From the NCBI GenBank assembly GCA_020722645.1, contig DYKL01000007.1:22688-31428 (forward strand): a stretch of 8,741 nucleotides of DNA, in the 5' to 3' direction. The notes beneath the pieces were generated by a model. It did not search any database. It saw only the letters and a list, made by a program, of their open reading frames with translations, and had not been told where the DNA came from. Position 1 is the stretch's first letter. Each line of letters begins with the position of its first letter. The position numbers and the translations under genes were made by a program. The DNA comes from Acetofilamentum sp. (GTDB lineage: Bacteria; Bacteroidota; Bacteroidia; Bacteroidales; JAFGUD01). Below are positions 1-6,639 of this stretch, in pieces.

Positions 1-74
1 ATTTTTTTTCAGCCATTTCAGGTGTCCTCACCTGAAATTTTTTTTCAGCCATTTCAGGTGTCCTCACCTGAAAA
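1..74. repeat. Two tandem 36-bp hairpin-bearing repeat units, probably the edge of a longer array
   Basis: Positions 1-36 and 37-72 are identical 36-bp units. Each has a T8 run, then CAGCC, then an inverted repeat with arms TTTCAGGTG and CACCTGAAA around a TCCT loop. In unit 1 the stem is 10 bp (15-24 with 29-38). In unit 2 it is 9 bp (52-60 with 65-73). Read on the plus strand, the first hairpin is followed directly by T8 (38-45), the layout of an intrinsic terminator. Read on the minus strand, the hairpins have no U-tract, so they are poor terminators for the lipoprotein gene ending at 92. The window opens exactly at a unit boundary, so more copies may lie to the left. There are no spacers between units, so this is a tandem repeat and not a CRISPR array. 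Confidence 0.85.
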
Positions 75-91
75 CCAAGACCAAATTTTCT

Positions 92-1582
92 TTAATCTCC
101 GAAACAATACAAATTACCGTCTCTGCAAGCCACATATATTCTGCCGTCCCATACAAAAGGTGTAGCTTCAAAAGAACTTAACACCTGACATTGTAATAAC
201 TTGAAATTCAATTCTTTATCAAATTGAAACAGATATAATCCTTCGTAAGTAGGGGCTATAAGTTTATCACCAACAATAATCGGAGTTGAAATAGATGGAC
301 CTGTTTTATATTTAAAAGCCAACTCCGGCATATAGTATTTATTTTTTAGCAAAGGACCGTCAACTTGTTTAGTTTTGTCCACTTTATCGTGCTTTACAAC
401 ATATAAATATCCGTCAATTGCAATAAAAGCCGATAAATGAGGCATAGTATCGGCAGCATAAAAATCATTTACAGATGCCGACCCGATAACACCGCCTGCC
501 CAATGCGCGTGAGTTTTAGTTTCTGTCGGGAAAAACCATACAACGCATTCATCAGGCGGTAAAGCAGGATTTATTTTCATTGCACCACCTTTACCCGGAA
601 TATATTCCTTTTCGATTGTAATTATCAGACAGTCATCGTAAGTAACAACAGCCGAGCCGTCCATATCAGCACCGGTCGTAAAATACCAGTCAATCTCTTT
701 CTTTTTGATATTATAACCAAAAACGTGACCGGAACCTGAAACGACGTAAACATATCCGTTCAGATAGCTTGGAGAAGACTCGGTTACAAAATTACCACCG
801 TGAGTGTTGGCATCTTCAGTAAAAAATAAAGTATCAACATCATATATAACCGGCTGTAAATAACCGTCTCTCATTACTGCATTATTAGGATTGGGGTCGA
901 ATACTATAAAAAGACCGTTTTCTAATCCCAGATAAGCAGTATCATTAAGGATTAATGCCGAACCATCAACGTCTCGACTGTATGAACGCATTTTCACACT
1001 ATTGTATATCCAAGTTTTTTTGAATGTTGAAAAAGATATAGCCTTGTAGCTCGGCACAACCGGAGCATCAGAGCCATACATTGCTCCTTTTCTGCTTCCT
1101 TGCAAAATATAAAAAATATCTTGTTCATTAGCCGGATTTGGATTTTGCCAGACTGTTCCTGTTCCTTTAATAACGTCATCAAATTGAAATTGTTTAATAA
1201 GTTTTCCGTCAGAAACCCTGATTTTTTTCAAATTATGGTCGTAAGCACCCTGAACAATGTATAAGGTGTCATTTGATTTAATCATCAAAGGTTGCCCTGT
1301 CCAACCCGCACCGGACCACGTTTTATGTATAGTTCCGACCCAAGTTTTGCCGGTTCCGAGCAAATGTGTCCATTTAATATTCAAATGAGAAGGTGCATAA
1401 TTACCGTAAAAATTTCTTTTTTCATTCCCAAGAAAAGTTTTGTTAATTATGCAAGTTTTTTTAACCTGTCTGAATCCAACATTAAATTCAGTTTCATCTT
1501 TTGCTCTTTTCATCAAGTTTGACTGACAAGACAAAAAAATAAAAATCAAAAATATTAACAAATACGTCATTTTTATGTTCAT
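92..1582 (-). CDS. Lipoprotein with PQQ-like (quinoprotein-type) beta-propeller
   Basis: A 496-residue protein beginning with a lipoprotein signal peptide: hydrophobic residues 6-18 end in FLSC, making Cys19 the likely lipidated residue. Met5 is an alternative start that keeps the signal. The rest is a chain of short beta-strand repeats typical of PQQ-like/WD-like propellers, such as NDTLYIV (about 104-110), DGSALILNDTAYLGLENG (about 206-223), NGYVYVVSGSGHVFGYN (about 275-291), IDGYLYVV (about 389-396), GDKLIAPTYEGLYLF (about 438-452) and DGRIYVACRDGNLYCF (about 479-494). Such propellers bind ligands or act as assembly scaffolds. No enzymatic motif is visible, so PQQ binding should not be assumed. 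The residues after Cys19 (QSNLMKR) lack the acidic surface-export signal seen in some Bacteroidota lipoproteins, so a periplasm-facing location is more likely than the cell surface. It is transcribed alone, divergently from capA. Confidence 0.8.
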   Translation of the reverse strand: MNIKMTYLLIFLIFIFLSCQSNLMKRAKDETEFNVGFRQVKKTCIINKTFLGNEKRNFYGNYAPSHLNIKWTHLLGTGKTWVGTIHKTWSGAGWTGQPLMIKSNDTLYIVQGAYDHNLKKIRVSDGKLIKQFQFDDVIKGTGTVWQNPNPANEQDIFYILQGSRKGAMYGSDAPVVPSYKAISFSTFKKTWIYNSVKMRSYSRDVDGSALILNDTAYLGLENGLFIVFDPNPNNAVMRDGYLQPVIYDVDTLFFTEDANTHGGNFVTESSPSYLNGYVYVVSGSGHVFGYNIKKKEIDWYFTTGADMDGSAVVTYDDCLIITIEKEYIPGKGGAMKINPALPPDECVVWFFPTETKTHAHWAGGVIGSASVNDFYAADTMPHLSAFIAIDGYLYVVKHDKVDKTKQVDGPLLKNKYYMPELAFKYKTGPSISTPIIVGDKLIAPTYEGLYLFQFDKELNFKLLQCQVLSSFEATPFVWDGRIYVACRDGNLYCFGD

Positions 1583-1596
1583 ATAAATGTTTTTTG

Positions 1597-1628
1597 CAAA
1601 AATATATTTAAGAATTTAGTATTTCAAA
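1597..1628 (-). promoter_or_regulatory. Bacteroidota-type promoter for the beta-propeller lipoprotein gene
   Basis: Read on the minus strand, positions 1604-1597 give TATTTTTG, an exact match to the -7 box TAnnTTTG. Positions 1628-1625 give TTTG, matching the -33 box, with a 20-bp spacer that fits the usual spacing. Transcription would begin around 1590, leaving a leader of only about 8 nt before the ATG at 1582. No Shine-Dalgarno sequence is visible. Confidence 0.6.
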
Positions 1629-1726
1629 TAAAATTTAGTTTTTAACCTTAATTTAATAAAACAAGAATACAAAAAGAGAATTATATTTGATTTAATTTTG
1701 TACTCTGTCTTTATAAGATTGAAAAA

Positions 1727-1751
1727 CTTTAAAAATCTTCGTTTTTTAAAG
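1727..1751. other. AT-rich inverted repeat in the divergent intergenic region
   Basis: CTTTAAAAA (1727-1735) and TTTTTAAAG (1743-1751) form a perfect 9-bp inverted repeat around the loop TCTTCGT. It lies about 30 bp upstream of the main capA promoter box, so it could be an operator. If transcription instead starts from the weaker TAATTTTG box at 1693-1700, it would form a hairpin in the leader. Because the region is very AT-rich, chance is a real possibility. The rest of 1583-1800 holds only the promoter elements listed and no small ORF that I can support. Confidence 0.3.
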
Positions 1752-1779
1752 CTAAAATTTTTATTTTTTCAAAATTTGA

Positions 1780-1787
1780 TACCTTTG
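1780..1787 (+). promoter_or_regulatory. Bacteroidota -7 promoter box for capA
   Basis: TACCTTTG is an exact match to TAnnTTTG. It sits 13 bp before the capA ATG, so the predicted transcript start (about 1792-1795) leaves a leader of fewer than 10 nt, made almost entirely of A. No TTTG -33 box is seen at the expected distance, so recognition may rely mainly on the -7 element. TAATTTTG at 1693-1700 is a weaker alternative that would give a leader of roughly 95 nt. Confidence 0.6.
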
Positions 1788-1800
1788 CAATAAAAAAAAT

Positions 1801-2934
1801 ATGAAGAAAATTGCTTTAACTATATTATCAATAGCCATTTTAATTGGTATATCTTTTTTTATTATCTCATCGAAAAAGAATAAAAATGAGGCAGTTGCCT
1901 ACAATAATGACCAAACAGAGAAAGTAATCCCGATAAAAACGGTTGAAAAATCAGATACAATAACTATTGTAGCAGTTGGAGATGTTATGCTTGGAACAAA
2001 TTATCCGACTTCGCCAAATTATTTACCACCTAATAACGATTGCAGTTCGCTGATGGCTCCTGTTATTTCATATTTAAGAGATGCAGATTTAACATTCGGC
2101 AACTCCGAAGGAGCATTTTCCGACAAACCGGAATATGCAAAAAGCTGTAATGACCCCGAATGGTGTTACCGTTTCAGTATGCCCACAAAATACGTCAACT
2201 GCCTTGTTGATGCAGGATTTGATGTGGTTAGTATTGCCAATAATCATCTGTACGACTTAGGTACTTATGGAAAAGATATGACAATCAAAACGTTACAGGA
2301 TGCCGAACTTAATTTTGCAGGCACACCTGATTTTCCACTTGATACATTTACAATCAACGGTGTTAAATACGGTTTTTGTGCTTTTGCTCCCAGTGAAGAC
2401 ACTTGTCAAATTACGGATTATCAGACTATGCATGAAACTGTAAAAAAATTAGACGAAATGTGCCAAATTGTGATTGTTTCATTTCACGGAGTAGCCAAAG
2501 GCAACAAATACGAGCATCTTACATTTGATTACGAATATTTTTTAGGTCAAAACAGAGGGAATGTTCACAGATTTGCACATATTGCTGTTGATGCGGGTGC
2601 AGACATCGTCATAGGACACGGCCCGCACGTTACGAGAGCAATTGAGCTTTACAATGATAGATTTATTGCTTACAGTCTCGGTAATTTCTGCACTTACAGA
2701 CGATTTAACATTCAAGGGGTGAATGGAATTGCTCCAATAATCAAACTTTGGATTGACAAAGACGGTAAATTCATCAAAGCTAAAATTACTCCGGTTTATC
2801 AGGATAAAATGACCGGCACAAAATACGACGAACAAGGCAGAATTATTAAAAGAATGCAGGAATTGATTGCCGAAGATTTTCCAAACGGTACTCTTAAAAT
2901 AACTGATGAAGGTTTAATATTAAAAAAAGAATAA
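1801..2934 (+). CDS. CapA-family metallophosphatase-fold protein, membrane-anchored
   Basis: A 377-residue protein whose N-terminal hydrophobic segment (about 5-23), followed by SSKKNKN, anchors a domain outside the cytoplasm. Residues 53-320 carry the CapA/PgsA calcineurin-like signature motifs in order: VAVGDVMLG (Asp61), GNSEG (Asn101, Glu103), IANNHLYDLG (Asn147, Asn148, His149), SFHG (His229), IGHGPHV (His273, His276) and YSLGNF (Asn295). These are the expected metal-binding and active-site positions, so the protein is probably a hydrolase. The family is named for a Bacillus polyglutamate capsule protein, but no capB, capC or polysaccharide genes are present, so the substrate is unknown. 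The GNSEG motif differs from the more usual NLEG form. Eight cysteines (81, 116, 122, 134, 193, 202, 221, 297) are many for this family and might form disulphides. It is followed after 10 bp by the M28 peptidase, suggesting an operon. Confidence 0.88.
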   Translation: MKKIALTILSIAILIGISFFIISSKKNKNEAVAYNNDQTEKVIPIKTVEKSDTITIVAVGDVMLGTNYPTSPNYLPPNNDCSSLMAPVISYLRDADLTFGNSEGAFSDKPEYAKSCNDPEWCYRFSMPTKYVNCLVDAGFDVVSIANNHLYDLGTYGKDMTIKTLQDAELNFAGTPDFPLDTFTINGVKYGFCAFAPSEDTCQITDYQTMHETVKKLDEMCQIVIVSFHGVAKGNKYEHLTFDYEYFLGQNRGNVHRFAHIAVDAGADIVIGHGPHVTRAIELYNDRFIAYSLGNFCTYRRFNIQGVNGIAPIIKLWIDKDGKFIKAKITPVYQDKMTGTKYDEQGRIIKRMQELIAEDFPNGTLKITDEGLILKKE

Positions 2935-2944
2935 ATTTTACGAT

Positions 2945-4711
2945 ATGAAAAAATATTTAATTATTTCATTTTTGCTTATTTGTCAGATAAACCTCTTTTC
3001 ACAGGTTGAAATTACGGCTACAGAAGTAAAAGAACACATTGAATTTCTTGCTTCTGACGAACTGACAGGAAGATTTCCCGGAACCGAAGGAGACGAAAAA
3101 GCAGCACAATACATCAAAGATGATTTAAAAAACTCCGGCTTGCAACTTTTGTTTGAAGACGGATACCAATTTTTTGAAATTCAGATTGCCACAAAAGCAA
3201 CCGGAACAAAAAAACTACAGATTGGCGATTTTCAATGCAAATATGCCGAAGAATATTTGCCCTTATATTTCTCTCCTACTTCCAAAAAAACAGGTGTTAC
3301 AGTTTTTGCGGGTTATGGAATGACAATAGAAACAGATTCGCTCATTTGGGACGATTATAAAGATGTTGATGTTAAAGACAAATGGGTTGTTGTTTTGAGA
3401 GGAAAACCCAATATTGAAACTTATACCGAAAATTTCTTTGATAAATCAATTTCTGAATATTCAAAAACATTGCTAGCAACAGACAAAGGAGCGATTGGAA
3501 TTATTTTTGTTAACGGATACGAAAATTATCCCGACGACAAACTTGTTGAACCCTGTTATTCAAGATTTAGCGAAAAAGCCGAAATACCGGCATATTCTGT
3601 AAAACGTTATACAGGAGACAGGCTCTTAAAATATTCAAAAACAAATGTAAAAGACGTTGAAAATAAAATTAAACAAGACGGAAAGACAGTAAACCTTAAT
3701 CTTGGTGTCGTTGTAAAAAACGAATTGACCATTGAACCAGTAAAAGTTAGAACTCATAATGTTGTAGCTGTTTTAGAAGGGTCAAATCCTGAACTAAGAG
3801 ACGAGTATATTATAATCGGAGCACATTATGACCATCTGGGCTTCGGAGGTTGCGGTTCCGGTTCTCGCAAACCCGACACTTTGGCAGTCCATAACGGAGC
3901 CGACGATAATGCTTCGGGCGTATCAGGTGTTTTGGAAATTGCTGAATACATTGCAGCAAACCAAGACAAAATAGGCAGAAGTATCATTTTCATTACTTTT
4001 GGTTCAGAAGAAAGGGGCTTGATAGGTTCTAATTATTTTGTAAATAATTTGCCTGTCCCGAAAGATAATATATACGCAATGCTAAATATGGATATGATTG
4101 GCAAATATAACGGTAGTTTGAACATAATAGGAAGCGGAACTGCCGAAGAGTTTGAAGATATTTTCAATGCTGTCGAATACGATACTTCTGAATTAAAATT
4201 AGCGTTCAATCCGAAACCTTATTCAGGCTCTGACCACGCATCATTTATTCAGCAAGGAATACCGGCAGTTTTTTTCTATGCAAGCTCCGGTAAAGATTAT
4301 CATACACCGGAAGACGACGCAGAATTTATTGATGTACAAAATGCGGCTGTAGTTATGGAATATATTGCAAAATCAGCAATTTTATTGTCTAATAATCAAA
4401 AATGCCTTACTTTTGTCGATATAAAAGACGAAAATGAAAATAAATCACACGGTAGTGGTGTAAAATTAGGCATTACACCATCTTTTGAAGATACACAAAA
4501 CAAAGGGCTTAAAGTTAGCTCTGTTACCGGTAACTCACCTGCCGCAAACGGAGGTATTTTGCCAAATGATATTATTACAGCAATAAATAACGAACCGGTA
4601 AACAATATCTACGATTATATGGAGAGACTTAAAAAAGTAAACTATGGAGATAAAATAACTGTTGAAATTAACAGAAACGGTGAAATTATTACACTTGAAA
4701 TACAGTTATAA
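2945..4711 (+). CDS. Exported M28-family zinc peptidase with PA and PDZ domains
   Basis: A 588-residue protein with a signal peptide (about 1-19, ending LFSQ). Residues about 25-110 form the N-terminal part of the fold, with the motif ASDELTGRFPGTEGD (36-50) common in this family. About 115-230 fits a PA (protease-associated) insert. Residues 268-480 are the catalytic domain with all expected di-zinc ligands: His294 (GAHYDHLG), bridging Asp320 (GADDNASG), catalytic base Glu355 and ligand Glu356 (GSEERG), Asp383 (NMDMIG) and His453 (DYHTPEDD). About 505-588 is a C-terminal PDZ domain (GLKVSSVTGNSPAANGGILP). The family hydrolyses N-terminal residues from peptides; here it would act in the periplasm or outside the cell, with PDZ perhaps steering substrate choice. 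The protein appears complete. It follows capA by 10 bp with no promoter seen between them. Confidence 0.92.
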   Translation: MKKYLIISFLLICQINLFSQVEITATEVKEHIEFLASDELTGRFPGTEGDEKAAQYIKDDLKNSGLQLLFEDGYQFFEIQIATKATGTKKLQIGDFQCKYAEEYLPLYFSPTSKKTGVTVFAGYGMTIETDSLIWDDYKDVDVKDKWVVVLRGKPNIETYTENFFDKSISEYSKTLLATDKGAIGIIFVNGYENYPDDKLVEPCYSRFSEKAEIPAYSVKRYTGDRLLKYSKTNVKDVENKIKQDGKTVNLNLGVVVKNELTIEPVKVRTHNVVAVLEGSNPELRDEYIIIGAHYDHLGFGGCGSGSRKPDTLAVHNGADDNASGVSGVLEIAEYIAANQDKIGRSIIFITFGSEERGLIGSNYFVNNLPVPKDNIYAMLNMDMIGKYNGSLNIIGSGTAEEFEDIFNAVEYDTSELKLAFNPKPYSGSDHASFIQQGIPAVFFYASSGKDYHTPEDDAEFIDVQNAAVVMEYIAKSAILLSNNQKCLTFVDIKDENENKSHGSGVKLGITPSFEDTQNKGLKVSSVTGNSPAANGGILPNDIITAINNEPVNNIYDYMERLKKVNYGDKITVEINRNGEIITLEIQL

Positions 4712-4810
4712 GTTTGTCGAGTTATTGAGTTTATAGAGTTATTGAGTTTATTGAGTTATCGAGTTATTGAGTTATTGAGTTTGTCGAGTTATTGAGTTTG
4801 TCGAGTTATC
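4711..4810. repeat. Degenerate 8/9-bp GAGTTATT-type tandem repeat array
   Basis: Immediately after the M28 stop codon lie eleven consecutive units beginning GAGTT (4719-4810): GAGTTATT or GAGTTATC (8 bp) mixed with GAGTTTATA, GAGTTTATT or GAGTTTGTC (9 bp). A partial unit at 4711-4718 comes first. The mix of 8- and 9-bp units breaks any reading frame, so it is not coding. The pattern suggests growth by replication slippage. It separates the M28 gene from chaN. I see no terminator or TAnnTTTG promoter in it. Confidence 0.9.
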
Positions 4811-4821
4811 AGGATTATCAG

Positions 4822-4934
4822 CAATATAACAATATAACTATTTAACAATGGAATAATGAAACAATTTAAAATACTACAATTTAACAATTTAACAATAAAA
4901 CAATTTAATAATTTAACAATAAAACAATTTAATA
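4822..4934. repeat. 8-bp CAATTTAA-type tandem repeat running into the chaN start codon
   Basis: From 4822 the sequence is built from 8-bp units of the form CAATTTAA, with variants CAATATAA, CAATAAAA, TAATTTAA, CAATGGAA and TAATGAAA, interrupted once by AATACTA (4870-4876). Positions 4885-4908 and 4909-4932 are a 24-bp triple-unit duplicated with a single mismatch. The next octamer in phase, TAATGAAA (4933-4940), contains the chaN ATG. An earlier TAATGAAA at 4854-4861 opens an overlapping frame of 60 codons (4856-5038) encoding a QFNNLTIK repeat. I treat that frame as spurious because it consists of the repeat and then out-of-frame chaN. Confidence 0.85.
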
Positions 4935-5801
4935 ATGAAAAGATTTACAATACTATTTTTGATTTTTTTTACAATTTCGGCTTTTTCGCAGGATTTGCCG
5001 GCATACATTCTTTATACAAAAGACGGCAAACAGACTAATTATTCGGAAATGATTAAGAAATTAGAACAAGCAGATATTGTCTTGTTTGGCGAATATCATA
5101 ATAATACTATTGCTCACTGGTTAGAGCTTATAGTTACAAAATCGCTGTTTGAGGCAAAAGGAAATGATTTAATTCTTGGAGCTGAGATGTTTGAATCTGA
5201 TAATCAACTTATTTTAGACGAATTTTTAAACGAAACCATTGCCGAAAAAAATTTTGAAGAAGAAATGCGACTCTGGGATAATTATCAAACTGATTATAAA
5301 CCTATTGTAACATTTGCCAAAGACAATAAAATTCCGTTTATAGCAACAAATGTACCTCGAAGATATGCAAATCTTGTTTTCAGAAACGGTTTTGAGGGTT
5401 TAAATGAGCTTTCAAATGAAGCAAAAAAATTTATTCCGCCGCTTCCTATCGAATATGATCCTGAATTAAATTGCTATAAACAGATGCTTGAAGGTATGAA
5501 GGGAATGAAAGGTCAGGCAAATGAAAATTTTCCAAAGGCACAGGCTATTAAAGATGCAACTATGACATTTTTCATTCTAAAAAATTGGTCGGAAGGCAAA
5601 TTATTTCTACATTTTAATGGTTCATATCATTCTGATAATCAAGAGGGTATATTTTGGTATTTGACACAAAACGTAATAGAATTAAATATTATTACTATAA
5701 CAACTGTAACACAAGAAAACATCTTAAATTTAGAAGAAAACAATAAAAATTTAGCTGATTTCATAATTTGTGTTCCCTCTGATATGACAACCACATATTA
5801 A
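4935..5801 (+). CDS. ChaN/Tiki-like exported protein (haem-binding or metalloprotease-fold family)
   Basis: A 288-residue protein with a signal peptide (about 1-18, AFSQ). It is not a lipoprotein, unlike many ChaN members. Family motifs are visible: ADIVLFGEYHNN (46-57, with Glu53 and His55), His61, GAEMFE (82-87), VPRRYANLVFRNGFEGL (140-156), QAIKDATMTFF (203-213, where the family usually has an Arg at the Lys206 position) and HFNGSYHSDNQEGI (226-239, His226 and His232). The ChaN family includes haem-binding proteins of iron uptake and is related to Tiki metalloproteases. Which activity applies here cannot be decided; no TonB receptor or haem gene is nearby. The ATG at 4935 is chosen because it gives the signal peptide MKRFTILFLIFF and nothing upstream in this frame is coding. 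It lies 223 bp after the M28 gene. Its transcription is unclear: it could use the capA promoter or an unrecognised one. Confidence 0.85.
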   Translation: MKRFTILFLIFFTISAFSQDLPAYILYTKDGKQTNYSEMIKKLEQADIVLFGEYHNNTIAHWLELIVTKSLFEAKGNDLILGAEMFESDNQLILDEFLNETIAEKNFEEEMRLWDNYQTDYKPIVTFAKDNKIPFIATNVPRRYANLVFRNGFEGLNELSNEAKKFIPPLPIEYDPELNCYKQMLEGMKGMKGQANENFPKAQAIKDATMTFFILKNWSEGKLFLHFNGSYHSDNQEGIFWYLTQNVIELNIITITTVTQENILNLEENNKNLADFIICVPSDMTTTY

Positions 5802-5886
5802 AAACAAAATATAATTTTATTACTTAAATTAAACTTTCAAAACAAAACGATAAAAAGCTGATTTTTAAATAAATAATCAATATTAA

Positions 5887-6620
5887 ATGAAAAATATCAC
5901 ATTTTAATTTTAGCATTTCTTTTATTTTTTGGTTGTAAGACAAATGAAACAGAAAACGATGAAATTACTACAGAAAACGAAGTAACTATAAAAAAAATAG
6001 AGATTTCCGAAAAAATTCAGAAAGAAATCTGCTTTATGGTCGATTTTTCATCTTATCCGCAAATATTAGGTTAAAAAAACAAAGATTTTCAGAAAAAGTT
6101 AATAATATTTTGGCAACTAACTTCACTGATTTTGTTACATCAGTCGAAGAAGAAGCAGGTTGCTACGAATTTGAAGGCGAAGATTCAACCGACAATTTAA
6201 TGATGGCAATACCCACATCTGTTTTTGGTAATTACGAAGTTTTAACAGAAAACGAAGACATTATTTCAATAGTTCAATATTTTATTCATATATCCGGAAG
6301 TGGCGGCAATTTATACATTTTAAGTTCCTCAACTTTAAATATTGACTTGAAAGAAAACAAAATAATCAGCAATGACATTGTCAAATTTGACGACGAAAAA
6401 TTAAAAATATAAACGAAATCCTGAAAAATTACTTTGACAATTATTTTACCAAGGAAGCAGGCTATTTGAATTATCCAGAAATGACTAAAAACAACATATC
6501 AGAATACAATTTCGGAATACAAAACGATCGATAGTACTTATTTTTGAAGCATATCCGGCGGCTCATTACACATATTCGACTTATATTGTACCGATTGAAC
6601 CTTTTAAAATAACAAACTAA
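5887..6620 (+). pseudogene. Frameshifted DUF3298 (RsiV-type) domain lipoprotein gene
   Basis: Three reading-frame changes plus one in the signal peptide break an otherwise continuous gene. The ATG at 5887 reads MKNIT and shifts at the T run 5902-5905 into ILAFLLFFGCKTNE, a lipoprotein signal. A second shift near 6069-6073 (premature TAA at 6072) leads into LKKQRFSEKVNNILATNF. A third at the A run 6403-6407 (TAA at 6410) leads into INEILKNYFDNYF. A fourth near 6525-6529 (TAG at 6532) leads into SIVLIFEAYPAAHYTY and the final TAA at 6618. Each is repaired by adding one base, giving 245 codons with no internal stop. IISIVQYFIHISGSGGNLY and the closing FEAYPAAHYTYSTYIVPIE resemble the DUF3298/RsiV domain, whose best-known member is a Bacillus lysozyme-sensing anti-sigma factor; many Bacteroidota members are lone lipoproteins of unknown role. 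The longest surviving open stretch is 6068-6412. Sequencing error is the alternative to real decay. Confidence 0.75.
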
Positions 6621-6639
6621 TAAACAGGAACATAGGCTA

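Noticed and set aside
1..74. CRISPR array, because the unit is 36 bp and palindromic
   Set aside because: The units are directly abutting with no unique spacers, and no cas genes are present.
1292..1522. Plus-strand 76-codon ORF opposite the beta-propeller gene
   Set aside because: It lies wholly inside a well-supported minus-strand gene and has no recognisable domain, signal or promoter. The same reasoning excludes the antisense or out-of-frame ORFs at 994-1182, 2542-2835 and 4396-4605.
1801..2934. Poly-gamma-glutamate capsule operon
   Set aside because: Only the CapA-type gene is present; no capB, capC or capE-like genes adjoin it, and CapA-family proteins are common outside capsule loci.
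4856..5038. 60-codon ORF MKQFKILQFNNLTIK... as a real small gene
   Set aside because: Its first half is the octamer repeat translated and its second half is chaN read out of frame; the signal peptide and conserved motifs belong to the 4935 frame.
5802..5886. Promoter or terminator between chaN and the pseudogene
   Set aside because: No TAnnTTTG box and no convincing GC-containing hairpin with a U-tract could be found in this AT-rich 85-bp stretch.
6110..6412. An independent 100-residue protein starting at TTG 6110
   Set aside because: The same frame is open back to 6068 and the neighbouring frames continue the same domain on both sides, so it is the middle of a frameshifted gene.
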